A stretch of DNA of 64,000 nucleotides from Lysinibacillus louembei (GCF_033880585.1 NZ_CP137624.1:2391501-2455500); one strand, 5' to 3'; positions 17,135 to 27,020 are shown, numbered from the stretch's first letter. A program made the numbers and translations. Notes: generated by a model from the sequence alone, not told the origin.

Positions 17135-18835
17135 GTGGAGTATATCATCATTGTTGTCGTCCTACTATTAGCATTATTAATTTTTGGTTTAATGATCAGG
17201 CGAAAACATAATGCTGAAATAGAGCGACTAGAAAAAGAAAAAATGCAAGTACAGCATTATCCTATATATGAAGAATTAACAAAAGTAAAAGCGCTGAATA
17301 TGAACGGCCAAACAGAGGAAATGTTTGAAAACTGGCGCAATATGTGGTCAGAGGTAATCGATGTTCATGTTGTCAAAATGGATTCCATGTTATTCGATGC
17401 AGAAGAATATGTTGACCGTTTTAAATTTAAAAAAGCTTCCCAAATCGAACGTGAAATCGAAGAATATATTGTGAAATGTGAAACGATTAAGGTGAAAATT
17501 ATTAAAGAGCTGGAAGAGTTGATTGGTAGCGAAGAGAAAAATCGTATTGAGGTGGAGCAACTAAAGGAATATCACCGCTCAGCACGCAAAACGATTTTAG
17601 CGCATCAATATTCCTTTGGTCCTGCATTAGAACAGCTTGAAAAACGATTGGAGCAATTTGTTCCAAAGTTTGAAGAGTTTGACCAATTGACAGCGGAAGG
17701 CAATTATTTGCAGGCTCGCGAAATTATTTTGACGTTAAACGGAGAAGCGCAGTCTATTTTTGCTTTATTAAGTGACATTCCAACATTGCTAACAGAAATT
17801 CAAACGAAAATTCCGACAGCTATTCAAGAATTACGCAACGGTCAGAAGGAGATGGAGGAGCAAAAGTATTATTTACGCCATCTTGAACTGACGGATTATT
17901 TAAATAAGCTTGAAGAGGAGCTTGTCACATTAAAGCAAGCTGTTGCTGATTTAAATTTAACAGAGGTCGCACCTCGCATTGACGAAATTAACGATGAAAT
18001 TGATAATTTCTATGACTTGCTTGAAAAGGAAGTAGTCGCGAAAAAATTCGTTGACCGCCATTGCAATGCGATGAATGATACGATTCATGAAGTCGTGAAA
18101 GCAACGAAGGAAGTACATGACGAGGCGGCATACGTACAGCATAGCTATCGCTTACCAGATAAAGAGGCGGAAGTGCCAAAGCAATGCTTAAAGCAGCTTG
18201 AGGTTTTACAAAAGCGCTACGAGTTATTAGCGATTCGTGTAGAAGAGGAAAAATCGGCCTATTCTAGCTTACAGGAAGAATTGCAAGAAATTACAAATGA
18301 AATGGAACGCATTCAAGAGGAGCAAGAAAAATTCTCAAATATGTTGAAAAATTTACGTATTGATGAAAATAATGCACGTAAAGAGTTAGATGCGTTAAAA
18401 AAATTATTGCAAAATACAGAGCGAATGCTACATAAAGCGAATATTCCAGGGGTTCCTGAGGAAATGGATGCGCGCTTAGAAGAAGCAGAAGAGCACATTT
18501 TTATTGTGGTGCAAAGCTTGCAAGAAATTCCACTGAATATGGAAGCAGTACATAGCCATTTATTAAATGCGAAAAAATGTATTGAAGATGTACATGAACG
18601 TGCGGAAGAAATGATTACAAATGTCATGTTGATTGAACGAATGATTCAATATGGCAATCGCTACAGAGCGACGAATGCAACGGTGAATGCACGTTTAGCT
18701 GAAGCGGAGGAAGCATTCCATCAATTCCGCTATGTCAAGGCTTTAGAGGATGCTGCACATGCGGTAGAATCCATTGAACCTGGAGCAATTAAACGTATCG
18801 AGGCGCTAGTACAAGAAGAATTATTAATGAAATAG
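17135..18835 (+). CDS. ezrA: Septation ring formation regulator EzrA
   Basis: The 566-residue protein has one N-terminal membrane helix (residues 2-21, IIIVVVLLLALLIFGLM) with the bulk in the cytoplasm as spectrin-like coiled-coil repeats. EzrA limits FtsZ ring formation to mid-cell and helps coordinate division with wall synthesis. The C-terminal patch MIQYGNRYR is the QNR-type motif needed for mid-cell recruitment. Length equals the family norm. The start is GTG 17135 after GGGGGC. It has its own promoter and terminator, so it appears to be a single-gene unit. Confidence 0.96.
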   Translation: MEYIIIVVVLLLALLIFGLMIRRKHNAEIERLEKEKMQVQHYPIYEELTKVKALNMNGQTEEMFENWRNMWSEVIDVHVVKMDSMLFDAEEYVDRFKFKKASQIEREIEEYIVKCETIKVKIIKELEELIGSEEKNRIEVEQLKEYHRSARKTILAHQYSFGPALEQLEKRLEQFVPKFEEFDQLTAEGNYLQAREIILTLNGEAQSIFALLSDIPTLLTEIQTKIPTAIQELRNGQKEMEEQKYYLRHLELTDYLNKLEEELVTLKQAVADLNLTEVAPRIDEINDEIDNFYDLLEKEVVAKKFVDRHCNAMNDTIHEVVKATKEVHDEAAYVQHSYRLPDKEAEVPKQCLKQLEVLQKRYELLAIRVEEEKSAYSSLQEELQEITNEMERIQEEQEKFSNMLKNLRIDENNARKELDALKKLLQNTERMLHKANIPGVPEEMDARLEEAEEHIFIVVQSLQEIPLNMEAVHSHLLNAKKCIEDVHERAEEMITNVMLIERMIQYGNRYRATNATVNARLAEAEEAFHQFRYVKALEDAAHAVESIEPGAIKRIEALVQEELLMK

Positions 18836-18838
18836 AGA

Positions 18839-18882
18839 GCTAATGAGAAATGTGAGCAATTGCATTTCTTATTAGCCTTTTT
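18839..18882 (+). terminator. ezrA terminator
   Basis: The stem GCTAATGAGAAATG pairs with CATTTCTTATTAGC (one wobble) and is followed by CTTTTTTG. Confidence 0.8.
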
Positions 18883-19047
18883 GTATTCTAATGGAAGCAT
18901 TCCTTCTTAAGAAGTAAGGGTAGTCATTTATAGAAGTTTGCGTTATGATAAGTAACGGTAATTTTATTTGGTTGAATTAATATAAAGCTTAACAACTTAG
19001 CAAGTTAACCAAAGCGCAATTGATAATGAGAAAGTGTGTGACAAGTA

Positions 19048-20208
19048 ATGAATTCCAATATAATTTATTTAGATAACAGCGCAACGACAAAGCCACATCC
19101 AGAGGTGCTGCAAACATTTTTACAAGTAAATGAGCAGTATTATGCTAATCCTGCATCCATTCATGAAGCAGGTGTTGAGGCGAATGCTTTATTAATGCGT
19201 GCACGTGAGCAAATTGCGGGTATTGTTGGAACAGAGGCGAAGCACGTTATTTTTACGGCTGGAGGTACAGAGTCGAATAATTTTGCGATTTTTGGTACAG
19301 CACAGGCAAATACGCATAAAGGTAAACATATTTTAACGACAAAAATTGAACATCCTTCCGTATTAGAGGCGGTCAAGCGTTTAGCGCAGGAGGGCTTTGA
19401 GGTCGAATATTTAGCGGTCAATGAGGTCGGGATTATTTCGCTTGATAAGCTACGTGAAAAAGTAAGACCAGACACGATTTTAGTAAGCATTATGCATGTG
19501 AATAATGAAATGGGGGCAATTCAGCCGATTGCAGAGGCTGCTGCGATTATTCATGCACAAAGCCGCGCACTGTTTCATGTAGATGCAGTACAAAGCTTTG
19601 GCAAAATCCCTGTGCGTTTTCATGATGAGCATGGTCCTGATTTAATTACGATTTCAGGTCATAAAATTCATGCACTAAAAGGATCAGGTGCATTGCTTCT
19701 TCGTAAAAAGCTAACAGTTGCCCCGTTTCTAGTTGGTGGTGGACAGGAATTTGGTCTGCGTAGCGGTACGGTCGCTGTGCCACAGGCGGTAGCCTTAGCG
19801 AAAGCAGCGCGTATGGCGATTGAGGCAATGCCTGAAAAACAGCTGCAATTTGAGAAATGGTCAAACGATTTACATGCCTTTTTACGCAAGTTTGGTCGAG
19901 ATATCCATCTGTTATCATCAGAAGCTGGCGCGGCACATATCGTATCGTTTAGTGTCAACGGCTTAAAGGGAGAAGTATTGATTAATGCGCTGCAACAGCA
20001 TGGAATTATCGTGTCGACATCGAGTGCTTGTTCATCAAAGCAAACGACGACAAGCCATGTTGTAGAGGCATTAAATGTGATACCGAGCTTTAAAAAAGGT
20101 GTGCTACGTGTAAGCTTTGGCGCACATACAACAGATGCACATATTGAGCAGTTTAAAAAAGTATTCACTGTTATTATGCGCGATTTAAAAGGAGAAAATA
20201 AAGAATGA
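19048..20208 (+). CDS. nifZ: Cysteine desulfurase (NifS/IscS-like, ThiI partner)
   Basis: This 386-residue PLP enzyme removes sulfur from cysteine and loads it on its own active cysteine. K206 (ISGHKIHALKG) binds PLP and C328 (STSSACSSKQT) is the persulfide cysteine; the shorter active loop and the place directly before thiI fit the B. subtilis NifZ/IscS type. The persulfide goes to ThiI for 4-thiouridine in tRNA. It overlaps thiI by 4 bases (ATGA), so the pair is translationally coupled. The ribosome site before ATG 19048 is weak (GAAAGTG). Confidence 0.92.
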   Translation: MNSNIIYLDNSATTKPHPEVLQTFLQVNEQYYANPASIHEAGVEANALLMRAREQIAGIVGTEAKHVIFTAGGTESNNFAIFGTAQANTHKGKHILTTKIEHPSVLEAVKRLAQEGFEVEYLAVNEVGIISLDKLREKVRPDTILVSIMHVNNEMGAIQPIAEAAAIIHAQSRALFHVDAVQSFGKIPVRFHDEHGPDLITISGHKIHALKGSGALLLRKKLTVAPFLVGGGQEFGLRSGTVAVPQAVALAKAARMAIEAMPEKQLQFEKWSNDLHAFLRKFGRDIHLLSSEAGAAHIVSFSVNGLKGEVLINALQQHGIIVSTSSACSSKQTTTSHVVEALNVIPSFKKGVLRVSFGAHTTDAHIEQFKKVFTVIMRDLKGENKE

Positions 20209-21413
20209 TTTTTAAAGAAATATTAATTCGTTATGGTGAGCTATCGACAAAAGGGCGCAATAAAAATGACTTTATTCGTCGTTTACGTGAAAATATTCGC
20301 TATTCTTTTACAGATATCTGGCCATTAAAAATTCGTGCTGAGCGCGATCGTATGTTTATTGAAATAGAAAATGATGAAAAGTATGAAGTGTTAATGCAGC
20401 GTTTGCCAGAGGTGTTTGGTATTCAATCATTTAGCCCTGTTGCGGCATGTGAAAAAGATATCGATGCAATGAAGCAATTAGCGATTGACATTATGGCACA
20501 GTATGGTGATAAACCGCTAACATTTAAAGTAGAAGTGCGCCGTACAGATAAGCATTTCCCATTTGATACGTATATGATTCAACGTGAACTAGGCGGCGCT
20601 GTACTGAGCAATCATCAAAATATTTCAGTGCAAGTGAAAAAGCCAGATGTAGAATTGCGTGTAGAGGTTCGCTATGATGCCATTTATATGATGGGACAAA
20701 TTATTCCAGGTGCAGCAGGCATGCCTGTTGGCTCAAATGGCAAATCGCTATTAATGCTGTCAGGTGGTATTGATAGCCCTGTAGCAGGCTATTTAATGAT
20801 GAAACGTGGTGTGCGTTTAGAGGCAATTCATTTTTATAGTCCGCCGTACACAAGTGAGCATTCTTTACAAAAAGTAAAGGATTTGGCCAATGAGCTAACG
20901 AAATTTGGAGCAAAAATTCGCTTGCATGTTATTCCATTCACAGAAATTCAAGTGTTGATTAAGGACCGTGTGCCTGAAAATATGACAATGACCGTTACGC
21001 GTCGTATGATGCTTCGCATTGCAGATAAAGTGCGCGAGGAAATTGGTGCATTAGCGATTGTAACAGGTGAAAGCCTAGGACAAGTTGCATCACAAACGCT
21101 AGAAAGCTTAACGGCAATTAATGCTGTAACGACAACGCCAATTTTACGTCCCTTGATTGCGATGGATAAGCTGGATATTATCCAAATTGCAGAGCGTATT
21201 AACACATATGAAACATCTGTGCAGCCTTATGAGGATTGCTGTACGATTTTCACACCAGCAAGACCGAAAACGAAGCCAAAAGCAGAGAAGGTTGCTTATT
21301 TTGAAAGCTTTACGGAGTTCGATGAGTTAATTGAGCGTGCTGTGAAAAATCGTGAGATGCATTTGTTACCAGCGAAAAAAGAAACCGTTGATAAATTCGC
21401 GGATTTATTATAA
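20205..21413 (+). CDS. thiI: tRNA 4-thiouridine synthase ThiI
   Basis: The 402-residue protein adenylates U8 of tRNA and inserts sulfur. It has an N-terminal ferredoxin-like/THUMP region (residues about 1-165) and a PP-loop ATPase domain with S186-GGIDS191. The C-terminal rhodanese domain of the E. coli enzyme is absent, as is normal in Bacillus, where the desulfurase delivers sulfur directly. It is coupled to the upstream nifZ. A stem-loop follows the stop. Confidence 0.95.
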   Translation: MIFKEILIRYGELSTKGRNKNDFIRRLRENIRYSFTDIWPLKIRAERDRMFIEIENDEKYEVLMQRLPEVFGIQSFSPVAACEKDIDAMKQLAIDIMAQYGDKPLTFKVEVRRTDKHFPFDTYMIQRELGGAVLSNHQNISVQVKKPDVELRVEVRYDAIYMMGQIIPGAAGMPVGSNGKSLLMLSGGIDSPVAGYLMMKRGVRLEAIHFYSPPYTSEHSLQKVKDLANELTKFGAKIRLHVIPFTEIQVLIKDRVPENMTMTVTRRMMLRIADKVREEIGALAIVTGESLGQVASQTLESLTAINAVTTTPILRPLIAMDKLDIIQIAERINTYETSVQPYEDCCTIFTPARPKTKPKAEKVAYFESFTEFDELIERAVKNREMHLLPAKKETVDKFADLL

Positions 21414-21420
21414 TTAAGTA

Positions 21421-21455
21421 TGGCGAGTGTGGACATTTTCACGCTCGCCATTATC
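21421..21455 (+). terminator. thiI terminator
   Basis: The stem TGGCGAGTGTG / CACGCTCGCCA (one wobble) is followed by a weak T-rich tail TTATCTTT. Confidence 0.65.
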
Positions 21456-21502
21456 TTTGGAAAAAGGTCATCGCTAGAAGAATATATTTCCTCTTTTTTG
21501 TG

Positions 21503-21532
21503 TGTATGAAAAATGTATCTTGGCACATTCTA
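21503..21532 (+). promoter_or_regulatory. Sigma-G-like promoter of the SASP gene
   Basis: TGTATGA (21503-21509) and CATTCTA (21526-21532) are 16 bases apart and fit the sigma-G consensus (gHATR and CATnHTA), which directs late forespore transcription. Confidence 0.65.
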
Positions 21533-21556
21533 ATCTCACAAGGAGGTGACATCGAG

Positions 21557-21766
21557 ATGACTTCAAACAACAACCGTAACTCAAACAAGCTTTACGTGCC
21601 AGGCGCACAACAAGCGATTGACCAAATGAAGTACGAAATCGCACAAGAATTTGGTGTACAACTTGGGCCTGAAGCTTCTTCACGCGCAAACGGTTCAGTA
21701 GGTGGCGAGATCACAAAACGTCTTGTTGCTATGGCTGAACAACAATTAAAAGGTACAAACCAATAA
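21557..21766 (+). CDS. sspA: Alpha/beta-type small acid-soluble spore protein
   Basis: This 69-residue protein coats spore DNA in the forespore and protects it from UV and heat. The start ATG 21557 follows AAGGAGGTGA. The GPR protease site is visible as [10 protein letters not shown], and the conserved C-terminal part [16 protein letters not shown] is present. Length is normal. The gene order thiI-sspA-ytcI is that of B. subtilis. It has its own sigma-G-like promoter and terminator. The exact paralogue letter cannot be fixed by sequence alone. Confidence 0.95.
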   Translation: MTSNNNRNSNKLYVPGAQQAIDQMKYEIAQEFGVQLGPEASSRANGSVGGEITKRLVAMAEQQLKGTNQ

Positions 21767-21774
21767 CCTTTTAG

Positions 21775-21811
21775 AGCTACTTGCGTAAGTTATACTTGCG
21801 CAGTAGCTTTT
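21775..21811 (+). terminator. SASP terminator
   Basis: AGCTACTTGCGTAAG and CTTGCGCAGTAGCT form an imperfect stem followed by TTTTTT. Confidence 0.8.
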
Positions 21812-21918
21812 TTAGTTTGTGTAAATGTAAATCAATTATGCTTTGACATAATTGTGTCCACATTTTTTGAAGTATGCTCGAAAAAATTGCCTAAGTCACG
21901 ATAAATTATTAGATTTTT

Positions 21919-21947
21919 TTGAATAATCAAGCTCTTATTTGTATAAT
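21919..21947 (+). promoter_or_regulatory. Sigma-A promoter of ytcI
   Basis: TTGAAT (21919-21924) and TATAAT (21942-21947) have ideal 17-base spacing, 53 bases before the GTG start. Confidence 0.75.
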
Positions 21948-21999
21948 AAATGTAAGTGGGATATTTTCTCGCTACAGTATAGGAATAGGAGTGGATTCT

Positions 22000-23586
22000 G
22001 TGAAACGAGAAGATTTAATTGCGCCGCATGCTTATAATATTGTGGATGAAATTGAGAGACATGCAGTAGGGGATAAAAAGGCGTTAATTATTCAGCAAGA
22101 GGATGGACAGCAAGAGGAAATTACATATGTGGAACTAATCGCAAGAGCAAATCAGGTCGCCAATGTTTTTTATACACATGGCTTGCAAAAAGGTGATGTC
22201 ATTCTTGTGATGCTACCTCGTTCAGTAGAAGCTTACATAACATATATAGGAGCATTAAAAGCAGGATTAGTCATTATACCAAGCTCAGAGCTATTGCGTG
22301 CAAAGGATATTGATTATCGTATTGAGCATGCGGAAGCAAAGGCGATTGTAGCAAACGAAAATTATATTGCTGAGCTTGATGAGGTGCAGCATTTAGATGG
22401 GTTAAAGCTTTTTGTTGTCGGTGAGGGGCAGGAGCCTTGGATTTCTTTTGTGAAAGAAATAGAGGCTGCTTCCAGTCAATTTGATGCACCAACTATTTTC
22501 TCAACGGATACCGCTTTTTTAGCCTATACAAGCGGCACAACAGGCAATCCGAAAGGCGCTGTTCATCAGCATAGCTGGGGCTATGCCCATTTGCGCACAA
22601 CGGCAAGCAGCTGGTTAGGTGTGCGTGAAGGAGATATTGTATGGGCAACGGCAGCACCAGGCTGGCAAAAATGGATTTGGAGCCCGTTCTTAGCGGTGCT
22701 TGGAAGCGGCGCTACAGCCTTTGTTTATACAGGGAAATTTGACACTGCAAAATATTTAACATTGCTACAAAATATCGGCGTGAATGTTTTATGCTGTACA
22801 CCGACAGAATATCGTATGATGGCAAAGGCAGAAAATTTAAGCAGCTATCATTTAGAAAAATTGCGCAGTGCAGTTTCGGCTGGCGAGCCATTAAATCGAG
22901 AAGTAATCGAAACATTTAAACGGGAATTTAATGTGGAAGTGCGAGATGGTTATGGTCAAACAGAAAATACATTGCTTGTAGGCACATTATTTGGCATGGA
23001 AGCACGTCCTGGTTCAATGGGGAAACCAACGCCAGGCAATATGGTAGAAATAGTAGATGAGTATGGTGAAATTGTAGAGCATGGTGTAGTAGGTGATATT
23101 GCTGTGCATAATTCTACGCCTGCATTGTTTAAAGGCTATTATAAAGATATAGAGCGCACACAAATGCAATTTCGTGGGGAATGGTTTATTACAGGAGATC
23201 AAGCGTATAAAGATGAAGATGGCTATCTTTGGTTCCAAGGGCGCAATGACGATATTATCGTGTCATCAGGCTATACAATTGGCCCATTTGAAGTAGAGGA
23301 TGCGTTAGTGAAGCATCCAGCAGTGCGCGAATGTGCAGTAGTCGCAAGCCCAGACCCAGTGCGTGGAAATATTGTAAAAGCCTTTATCGTATTGCGTGAT
23401 GAACAAATGAAGCATAGTCCAATGATTGTGTCAGAATTACAGGAGCATGTAAAAGCGTTAACAGCACCTTACAAATATCCACGAGCAATCGAATTTTTAG
23501 ATGAACTACCAAAAACAGCATCAGGTAAAATTCGTCGTGTTGCATTGCGTAATAATGAGCAAAAAAAATCATTAGAACAACAATAA
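22000..23586 (+). CDS. ytcI: Acyl-CoA synthetase / AMP-dependent ligase (YtcI-like)
   Basis: The 528-residue protein activates a short or medium acid as acyl-AMP and then acyl-CoA. GTG 22000 is chosen since AGGAG lies 8 bases before it; the frame opens upstream at 21919 but that part covers the promoter. Motifs in order: P-loop-like A3 (AYTSGTTGNPKGAVHQ), the A5 motif (DGYGQTENTLL), A7 (FITGDQAYKDEDGYLWFQGR), A8 (DDIIVSSGYTIGPFEVEDAL) and A10 (PKTASGKIRR) with the catalytic lysine. It lacks the N-terminal extension of true acetyl-CoA synthetases. The natural substrate is not deducible. Confidence 0.88.
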   Translation: MKREDLIAPHAYNIVDEIERHAVGDKKALIIQQEDGQQEEITYVELIARANQVANVFYTHGLQKGDVILVMLPRSVEAYITYIGALKAGLVIIPSSELLRAKDIDYRIEHAEAKAIVANENYIAELDEVQHLDGLKLFVVGEGQEPWISFVKEIEAASSQFDAPTIFSTDTAFLAYTSGTTGNPKGAVHQHSWGYAHLRTTASSWLGVREGDIVWATAAPGWQKWIWSPFLAVLGSGATAFVYTGKFDTAKYLTLLQNIGVNVLCCTPTEYRMMAKAENLSSYHLEKLRSAVSAGEPLNREVIETFKREFNVEVRDGYGQTENTLLVGTLFGMEARPGSMGKPTPGNMVEIVDEYGEIVEHGVVGDIAVHNSTPALFKGYYKDIERTQMQFRGEWFITGDQAYKDEDGYLWFQGRNDDIIVSSGYTIGPFEVEDALVKHPAVRECAVVASPDPVRGNIVKAFIVLRDEQMKHSPMIVSELQEHVKALTAPYKYPRAIEFLDELPKTASGKIRRVALRNNEQKKSLEQQ

Positions 23587-23612
23587 CTATTGCTCAGGAA
23601 ATAATGAATAGT

Positions 23613-23645
23613 AGATGATAGGAGCGATTTCCTGTCATCTTTTTA
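23613..23645 (+). terminator. ytcI terminator
   Basis: AGATGATAGG pairs with CCTGTCATCT (one wobble) and ends in TTTTT. Confidence 0.75.
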
Positions 23646-23799
23646 TATGGATAAATTTGAAACCTTTCATAAGCACACACGTATAAAATAATATACATAA
23701 CATCACAGTATTTCACATCCAAAGTGAAATAATATTGGCATAAAATACAAAAAAAGTTTATGCTATAAAGTGATGAAAAACATAAGAAGGAGTAAGAGA

Positions 23800-24816
23800 A
23801 TGAATACAAAAAGATGGGTAGCTTTAATAGCTGCGGTGGTATTAATTGTATTTTCAATCGGTTTAAATGCAATGATGGCCATATTCAAAACAAATTTTTT
23901 CAATTCATTTGATGCTGTACTGCCAATGCCTGGAGATATAGTAATGAATGAAAGCGTAGTAGAGCCAGGCGATTTGGAGAAACGAATTGCACTTTTAACA
24001 GTGAATGGAACAATTCAAGATGTAGGCTCAGGTGATGTATGGACAAAAGTAGAATACGATCATCAAATGTTTATGAATCAATTGGATATCATTTTAGCGG
24101 ATGAATCTGTGCAGGCAGTCGTGTTAGCTGTTAATTCACCAGGTGGTGGTGTTATTGAATCAGCAGCAATTCATGAGAAGCTACTGGAAATTAAAGAGCA
24201 ACGACAAATTCCAATTTATGTATCAATGGGCACAATGGCCGCATCAGGTGGCTATTATATTGCTGCACCGAGCGATAAAATATTTGCGTTAAAAGAAACG
24301 ATTACAGGGTCGATTGGTGTCATTATGCAAGGCATTAATTACTCAGAGCTAGCAGAAAAATTAGGTGTGAAATTTGAAACGATTAAATCAGGGCCACATA
24401 AAGATATGTTCGGGGGCTCCCGTGAAACTTCACCAGAGGAACGTGCAATGCTGCAAGAAATGATTGACGAAATGTATGAGGAATTCGTGGATGTTGTAGA
24501 GGCAGGCCGCGGCATGTCAGAGGCGGATGTTAAAAAAGTAGCGGATGGTCGTATTTTAGGTGGAACACAAGCGTTGAAAGCAGGCTTAGTAGACGAAATT
24601 GGGACATTAAATGATACAATTGCCGCTATTCGCGCCGATTATGATTTGCAAGATGCTGAGCTATTTGAATATACAAAAGAAGATGAAAGCCTTGCTGCAA
24701 TATTTGGTATGAAAGTAGGCTCAATGTTTGGACCATCTGTTGAAGAACGCTTTTTAACACGTATTTTAACAACGCATAATGCACCGCGTGCAATGTACTT
24801 ATATGGTGATTTTTAA
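23800..24816 (+). CDS. sppA: Signal peptide peptidase SppA
   Basis: This 338-residue membrane-anchored serine protease degrades remnant signal peptides after secretion. ATG 23800 follows AGAAGGAG. One membrane helix at residues 6-28 holds the catalytic domain outside. The Ser/Lys dyad is S149 (TMAASGGYYIAAP) and K201 (KSGPHKDMFGG), as in B. subtilis. The length fits the short Gram-positive form with one domain. The downstream RDD gene is 12 bases away and probably co-transcribed, as in the sppA-yteJ pair. Confidence 0.95.
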   Translation: MNTKRWVALIAAVVLIVFSIGLNAMMAIFKTNFFNSFDAVLPMPGDIVMNESVVEPGDLEKRIALLTVNGTIQDVGSGDVWTKVEYDHQMFMNQLDIILADESVQAVVLAVNSPGGGVIESAAIHEKLLEIKEQRQIPIYVSMGTMAASGGYYIAAPSDKIFALKETITGSIGVIMQGINYSELAEKLGVKFETIKSGPHKDMFGGSRETSPEERAMLQEMIDEMYEEFVDVVEAGRGMSEADVKKVADGRILGGTQALKAGLVDEIGTLNDTIAAIRADYDLQDAELFEYTKEDESLAAIFGMKVGSMFGPSVEERFLTRILTTHNAPRAMYLYGDF

Positions 24817-24828
24817 GGAGGGGTAAAA

Positions 24829-25353
24829 ATGCAATACGAACATACAGCTATCCCACCAACAACACAATATGTGCAGAAAACGGCAGGTTTTTGGCTGCGC
24901 TTATGGGCATTCATGATTGATGGGCTAATTATCAGCGCTGCTATCGGTATTTTAATTAACCCAATTTTTTATTTCATGGATTGGAGCTTAATGAAAACGC
25001 CGTGGTATGCACCGTTAGCCATTATTTCAACAGTCGTATATTTTAGCTATTTTGCGATTATGACGAGATTTTGGCAGCAAACAGTTGGCAAGATGATTTT
25101 TGGCTTGCGTGTTGTAAAGGTTGATGGTCAGCAGCTTGATTGGTTGACAGTTTTATTCCGTGAGGTGATTGGGCGCTTTATTAGCAATACGATTTTTTAC
25201 TTACCGTATTTAGCGGTTGCTTTCTCACCAAAAAATCAAGGCTTGCTCGATTATATTGCAGATACAATTGTTGTACATGAACGCCTTTATACAGAGCAAC
25301 AAACACAGCAAGCAGCGCCTGTACAACAGCCTGAAATTGAATATATGATTTAA
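24829..25353 (+). CDS. yteJ: RDD family membrane protein (YteJ-like)
   Basis: This is a 174-residue protein with an RDD domain: FWLRLWAFMIDGLIISA contains the conserved Arg and Asp residues. Membrane segments are near residues 27-48, 62-82 and 113-133. AAGGAGGGG precedes the ATG. Together with SppA, YteJ-type proteins help resist lantibiotics in B. subtilis; that SppA link is known biology, the role here is inferred from the operon. Confidence 0.85.
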   Translation: MQYEHTAIPPTTQYVQKTAGFWLRLWAFMIDGLIISAAIGILINPIFYFMDWSLMKTPWYAPLAIISTVVYFSYFAIMTRFWQQTVGKMIFGLRVVKVDGQQLDWLTVLFREVIGRFISNTIFYLPYLAVAFSPKNQGLLDYIADTIVVHERLYTEQQTQQAAPVQQPEIEYMI

Positions 25354-25423
25354 GCTTTCATAATTCTAAGCTGTCCAAGTTGCAAAGCTTGCTACATATT
25401 TAGTAAAATGAAGGCATGATGAA

Positions 25424-25465
25424 GTGAACCTGCAAGCAATAGAGCTATACTGCTTGCAGGTTCAC
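25424..25465. repeat. 15-bp perfect inverted repeat before tpx
   Basis: GTGAACCTGCAAGCA and TGCTTGCAGGTTCAC are perfect partners 12 bases apart, 43 bases before the tpx start. No T-run follows, so an operator or a 5' leader hairpin is as likely as a terminator of yteJ. Confidence 0.6.
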
Positions 25466-25508
25466 AAAAGGCTATGGCCTGTTCATACAGGATAAAGGAG
25501 GCGTTTTT

Positions 25509-26015
25509 GTGGCACAAGTAACATTTAAAAATGGTCCAGTAACATTATTAGGGAATGAAGTAAAAGTTGGGGATAAAGCACCTGATTTTACAGTGTTAGC
25601 AAACGATTTATCAGCGGTAACATTGAAGGATTCAGAAGGGAAAGTTCGATTATTTTCAGTCGTTCCTTCACTTGACACAGGTGTATGTGATGCACAAACG
25701 CGTAAATTTAACGAAGCGGCAGCAGAGCTAGGCGATAATGTTGTAATTTACACAGTGTCAATGGATTTACCATTTGCACAAAAACGCTGGTGTGGTGCAG
25801 CAGGTATTGATGCAGTACAAACAGTATCTGACCACCGTGATGCATCATTTGGTGAAGCGTATGGCGTACATATTAAAGAATTACGCCTATTAACACGTGC
25901 TGTATTCGTAGTAGATGCAGAAGGTACTGTAACGTATGTAGAATATGTACCAGAAGCGACGGACCACCCAAATTATGAAGCAGCAGTTGAAGCTGTAAAA
26001 GCATTAACAAAATAA
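25509..26015 (+). CDS. tpx: Thiol peroxidase (atypical 2-Cys peroxiredoxin)
   Basis: This 168-residue thioredoxin-fold enzyme reduces peroxides. The peroxidatic C60 ([12 protein letters not shown]) and the resolving C95 (KRWCGAAG) are both present. GTG 25509 follows AAAGGAGGCG. It is followed by its own terminator. Gene order tpx-ytxK is that of Bacillus. Confidence 0.96.
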   Translation: MAQVTFKNGPVTLLGNEVKVGDKAPDFTVLANDLSAVTLKDSEGKVRLFSVVPSLDTGVCDAQTRKFNEAAAELGDNVVIYTVSMDLPFAQKRWCGAAGIDAVQTVSDHRDASFGEAYGVHIKELRLLTRAVFVVDAEGTVTYVEYVPEATDHPNYEAAVEAVKALTK

Positions 26016-26025
26016 TTAATTGAAC

Positions 26026-26064
26026 AAAACAGCCCACTCATTTTGCTGAGTGGGTTGTTTCCTT
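26026..26064 (+). terminator. tpx terminator
   Basis: AAACAGCCCACTCA pairs with TGAGTGGGTTGTTT around TTTTGC, ending in TTTCCTT. Confidence 0.85.
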
Positions 26065-26090
26065 CATTATGGTTGTAGAAAGGGTTACTT

Positions 26091-27020
26091 ATGGAAATGT
26101 TTGAACAAATTTTTATGCATATCAATGGTGAGGCAGAGAAGCGTGAAAAGGAGCAAGAGCAAACCTATTTAGATGCGCTACTTAGCACGCTAGAGGATAC
26201 GCTTGATGGCGTGTTTTCTTGGCAAGTAGAAGGTGCGACAAAAGAGGAAATGCGTAAGGCGATTCAAATTGCCATTTTAAAAGGAATGCGCAAAGGCTCA
26301 CAGCCCAATCACCAAATGACACCCGATACATTAGGGCTCTTAGTTAGCTATTTTGTTGAGCAATTTTTTGAAAAAGAATTAGAGAACGGAACAATTTCTG
26401 TACTTGATTTAGCTGTTGGTACAGGTAATTTATTATATACGATGATGAATGCGCAAGATGGCAAAATTCAAGCAACGGGCATCGAAGTGGATGAGCTTTT
26501 AATTCAATTAGCTGCAGCAACAGGCGATTTAATTGAGCAGCAAGTAACTTTATATCGTCAAGATGCACTTGATAACTTGTTAGTTGATCCAGTAGACGCA
26601 GTTGTTTGTGATTTACCTGTTGGCTATTATCCGAATGAAGAGGTTGCACTTGATTACGAGCTTTGTGCAGCGGAAGGGATGAGCTTTGCTCATTATTTAT
26701 TTATAGAGCAGGCACTCCGTTATACGAAGGATGGCGGCTATTTATTTTTCTTAATTCCAGCGAATCTTTTTGAGGGAGAAGAAGCGAAAAAGCTGCATCA
26801 TTATTTAAAGGCAAATGCTTGGATACAGGCCGTTATCCAATTACCAGAAACTTTATTTTCTGCAAAGGCACACGAAAAAAGCATCTTAATCTTGCAAAAG
26901 CAGCAAAAAGAATTGCGCGCACCTCGTGAAGTGCTGTTAGCAAAAGTACCGAATATGTCCAACAAACAAGCGTTAGCAATGTTTTTTGAAAAAGTGCAAA
27001 TGTGGAAGGAAGGCAAATAG
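26091..27020 (+). CDS. ytxK: Class I SAM-dependent methyltransferase (YtxK-like)
   Basis: This is a 309-residue protein of the N6-adenine methylase fold. The SAM motif I is VLDLAVGTGNLLYTM near residue 104 and the catalytic motif IV is DLPVGYYP, a variant of NPPY. ATG 26091 is followed by another at 26097. It is not close to a restriction gene, so a DNA, rRNA or small-molecule target cannot be decided. In B. subtilis ytxK sits between tpx and ackA; no ackA follows here. Confidence 0.85.
   Translation: MEMFEQIFMHINGEAEKREKEQEQTYLDALLSTLEDTLDGVFSWQVEGATKEEMRKAIQIAILKGMRKGSQPNHQMTPDTLGLLVSYFVEQFFEKELENGTISVLDLAVGTGNLLYTMMNAQDGKIQATGIEVDELLIQLAAATGDLIEQQVTLYRQDALDNLLVDPVDAVVCDLPVGYYPNEEVALDYELCAAEGMSFAHYLFIEQALRYTKDGGYLFFLIPANLFEGEEAKKLHHYLKANAWIQAVIQLPETLFSAKAHEKSILILQKQQKELRAPREVLLAKVPNMSNKQALAMFFEKVQMWKEGK

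Noticed and set aside
19668-20168. 166-residue frame on the minus strand inside nifZ
   Set aside because: It lies fully within a well-supported desulfurase gene in antisense, has no ribosome site, and its Cys/Ser-rich product resembles nothing.
20205-21413. Possible truncation of ThiI because the rhodanese domain is missing
   Set aside because: Bacillus-type ThiI is normally without that domain, and the stop is followed by a terminator.
21841-21878. TTGACA at 21843 with TATGCT as promoter of ytcI
   Set aside because: The spacing is 24 bases; the TTGAAT-17-TATAAT pair at 21919-21947 is far better.
23770-23799. Earlier start for SppA at 23770
   Set aside because: It would add ten residues before the signal-anchor, while AGAAGGAG stands right before ATG 23800.
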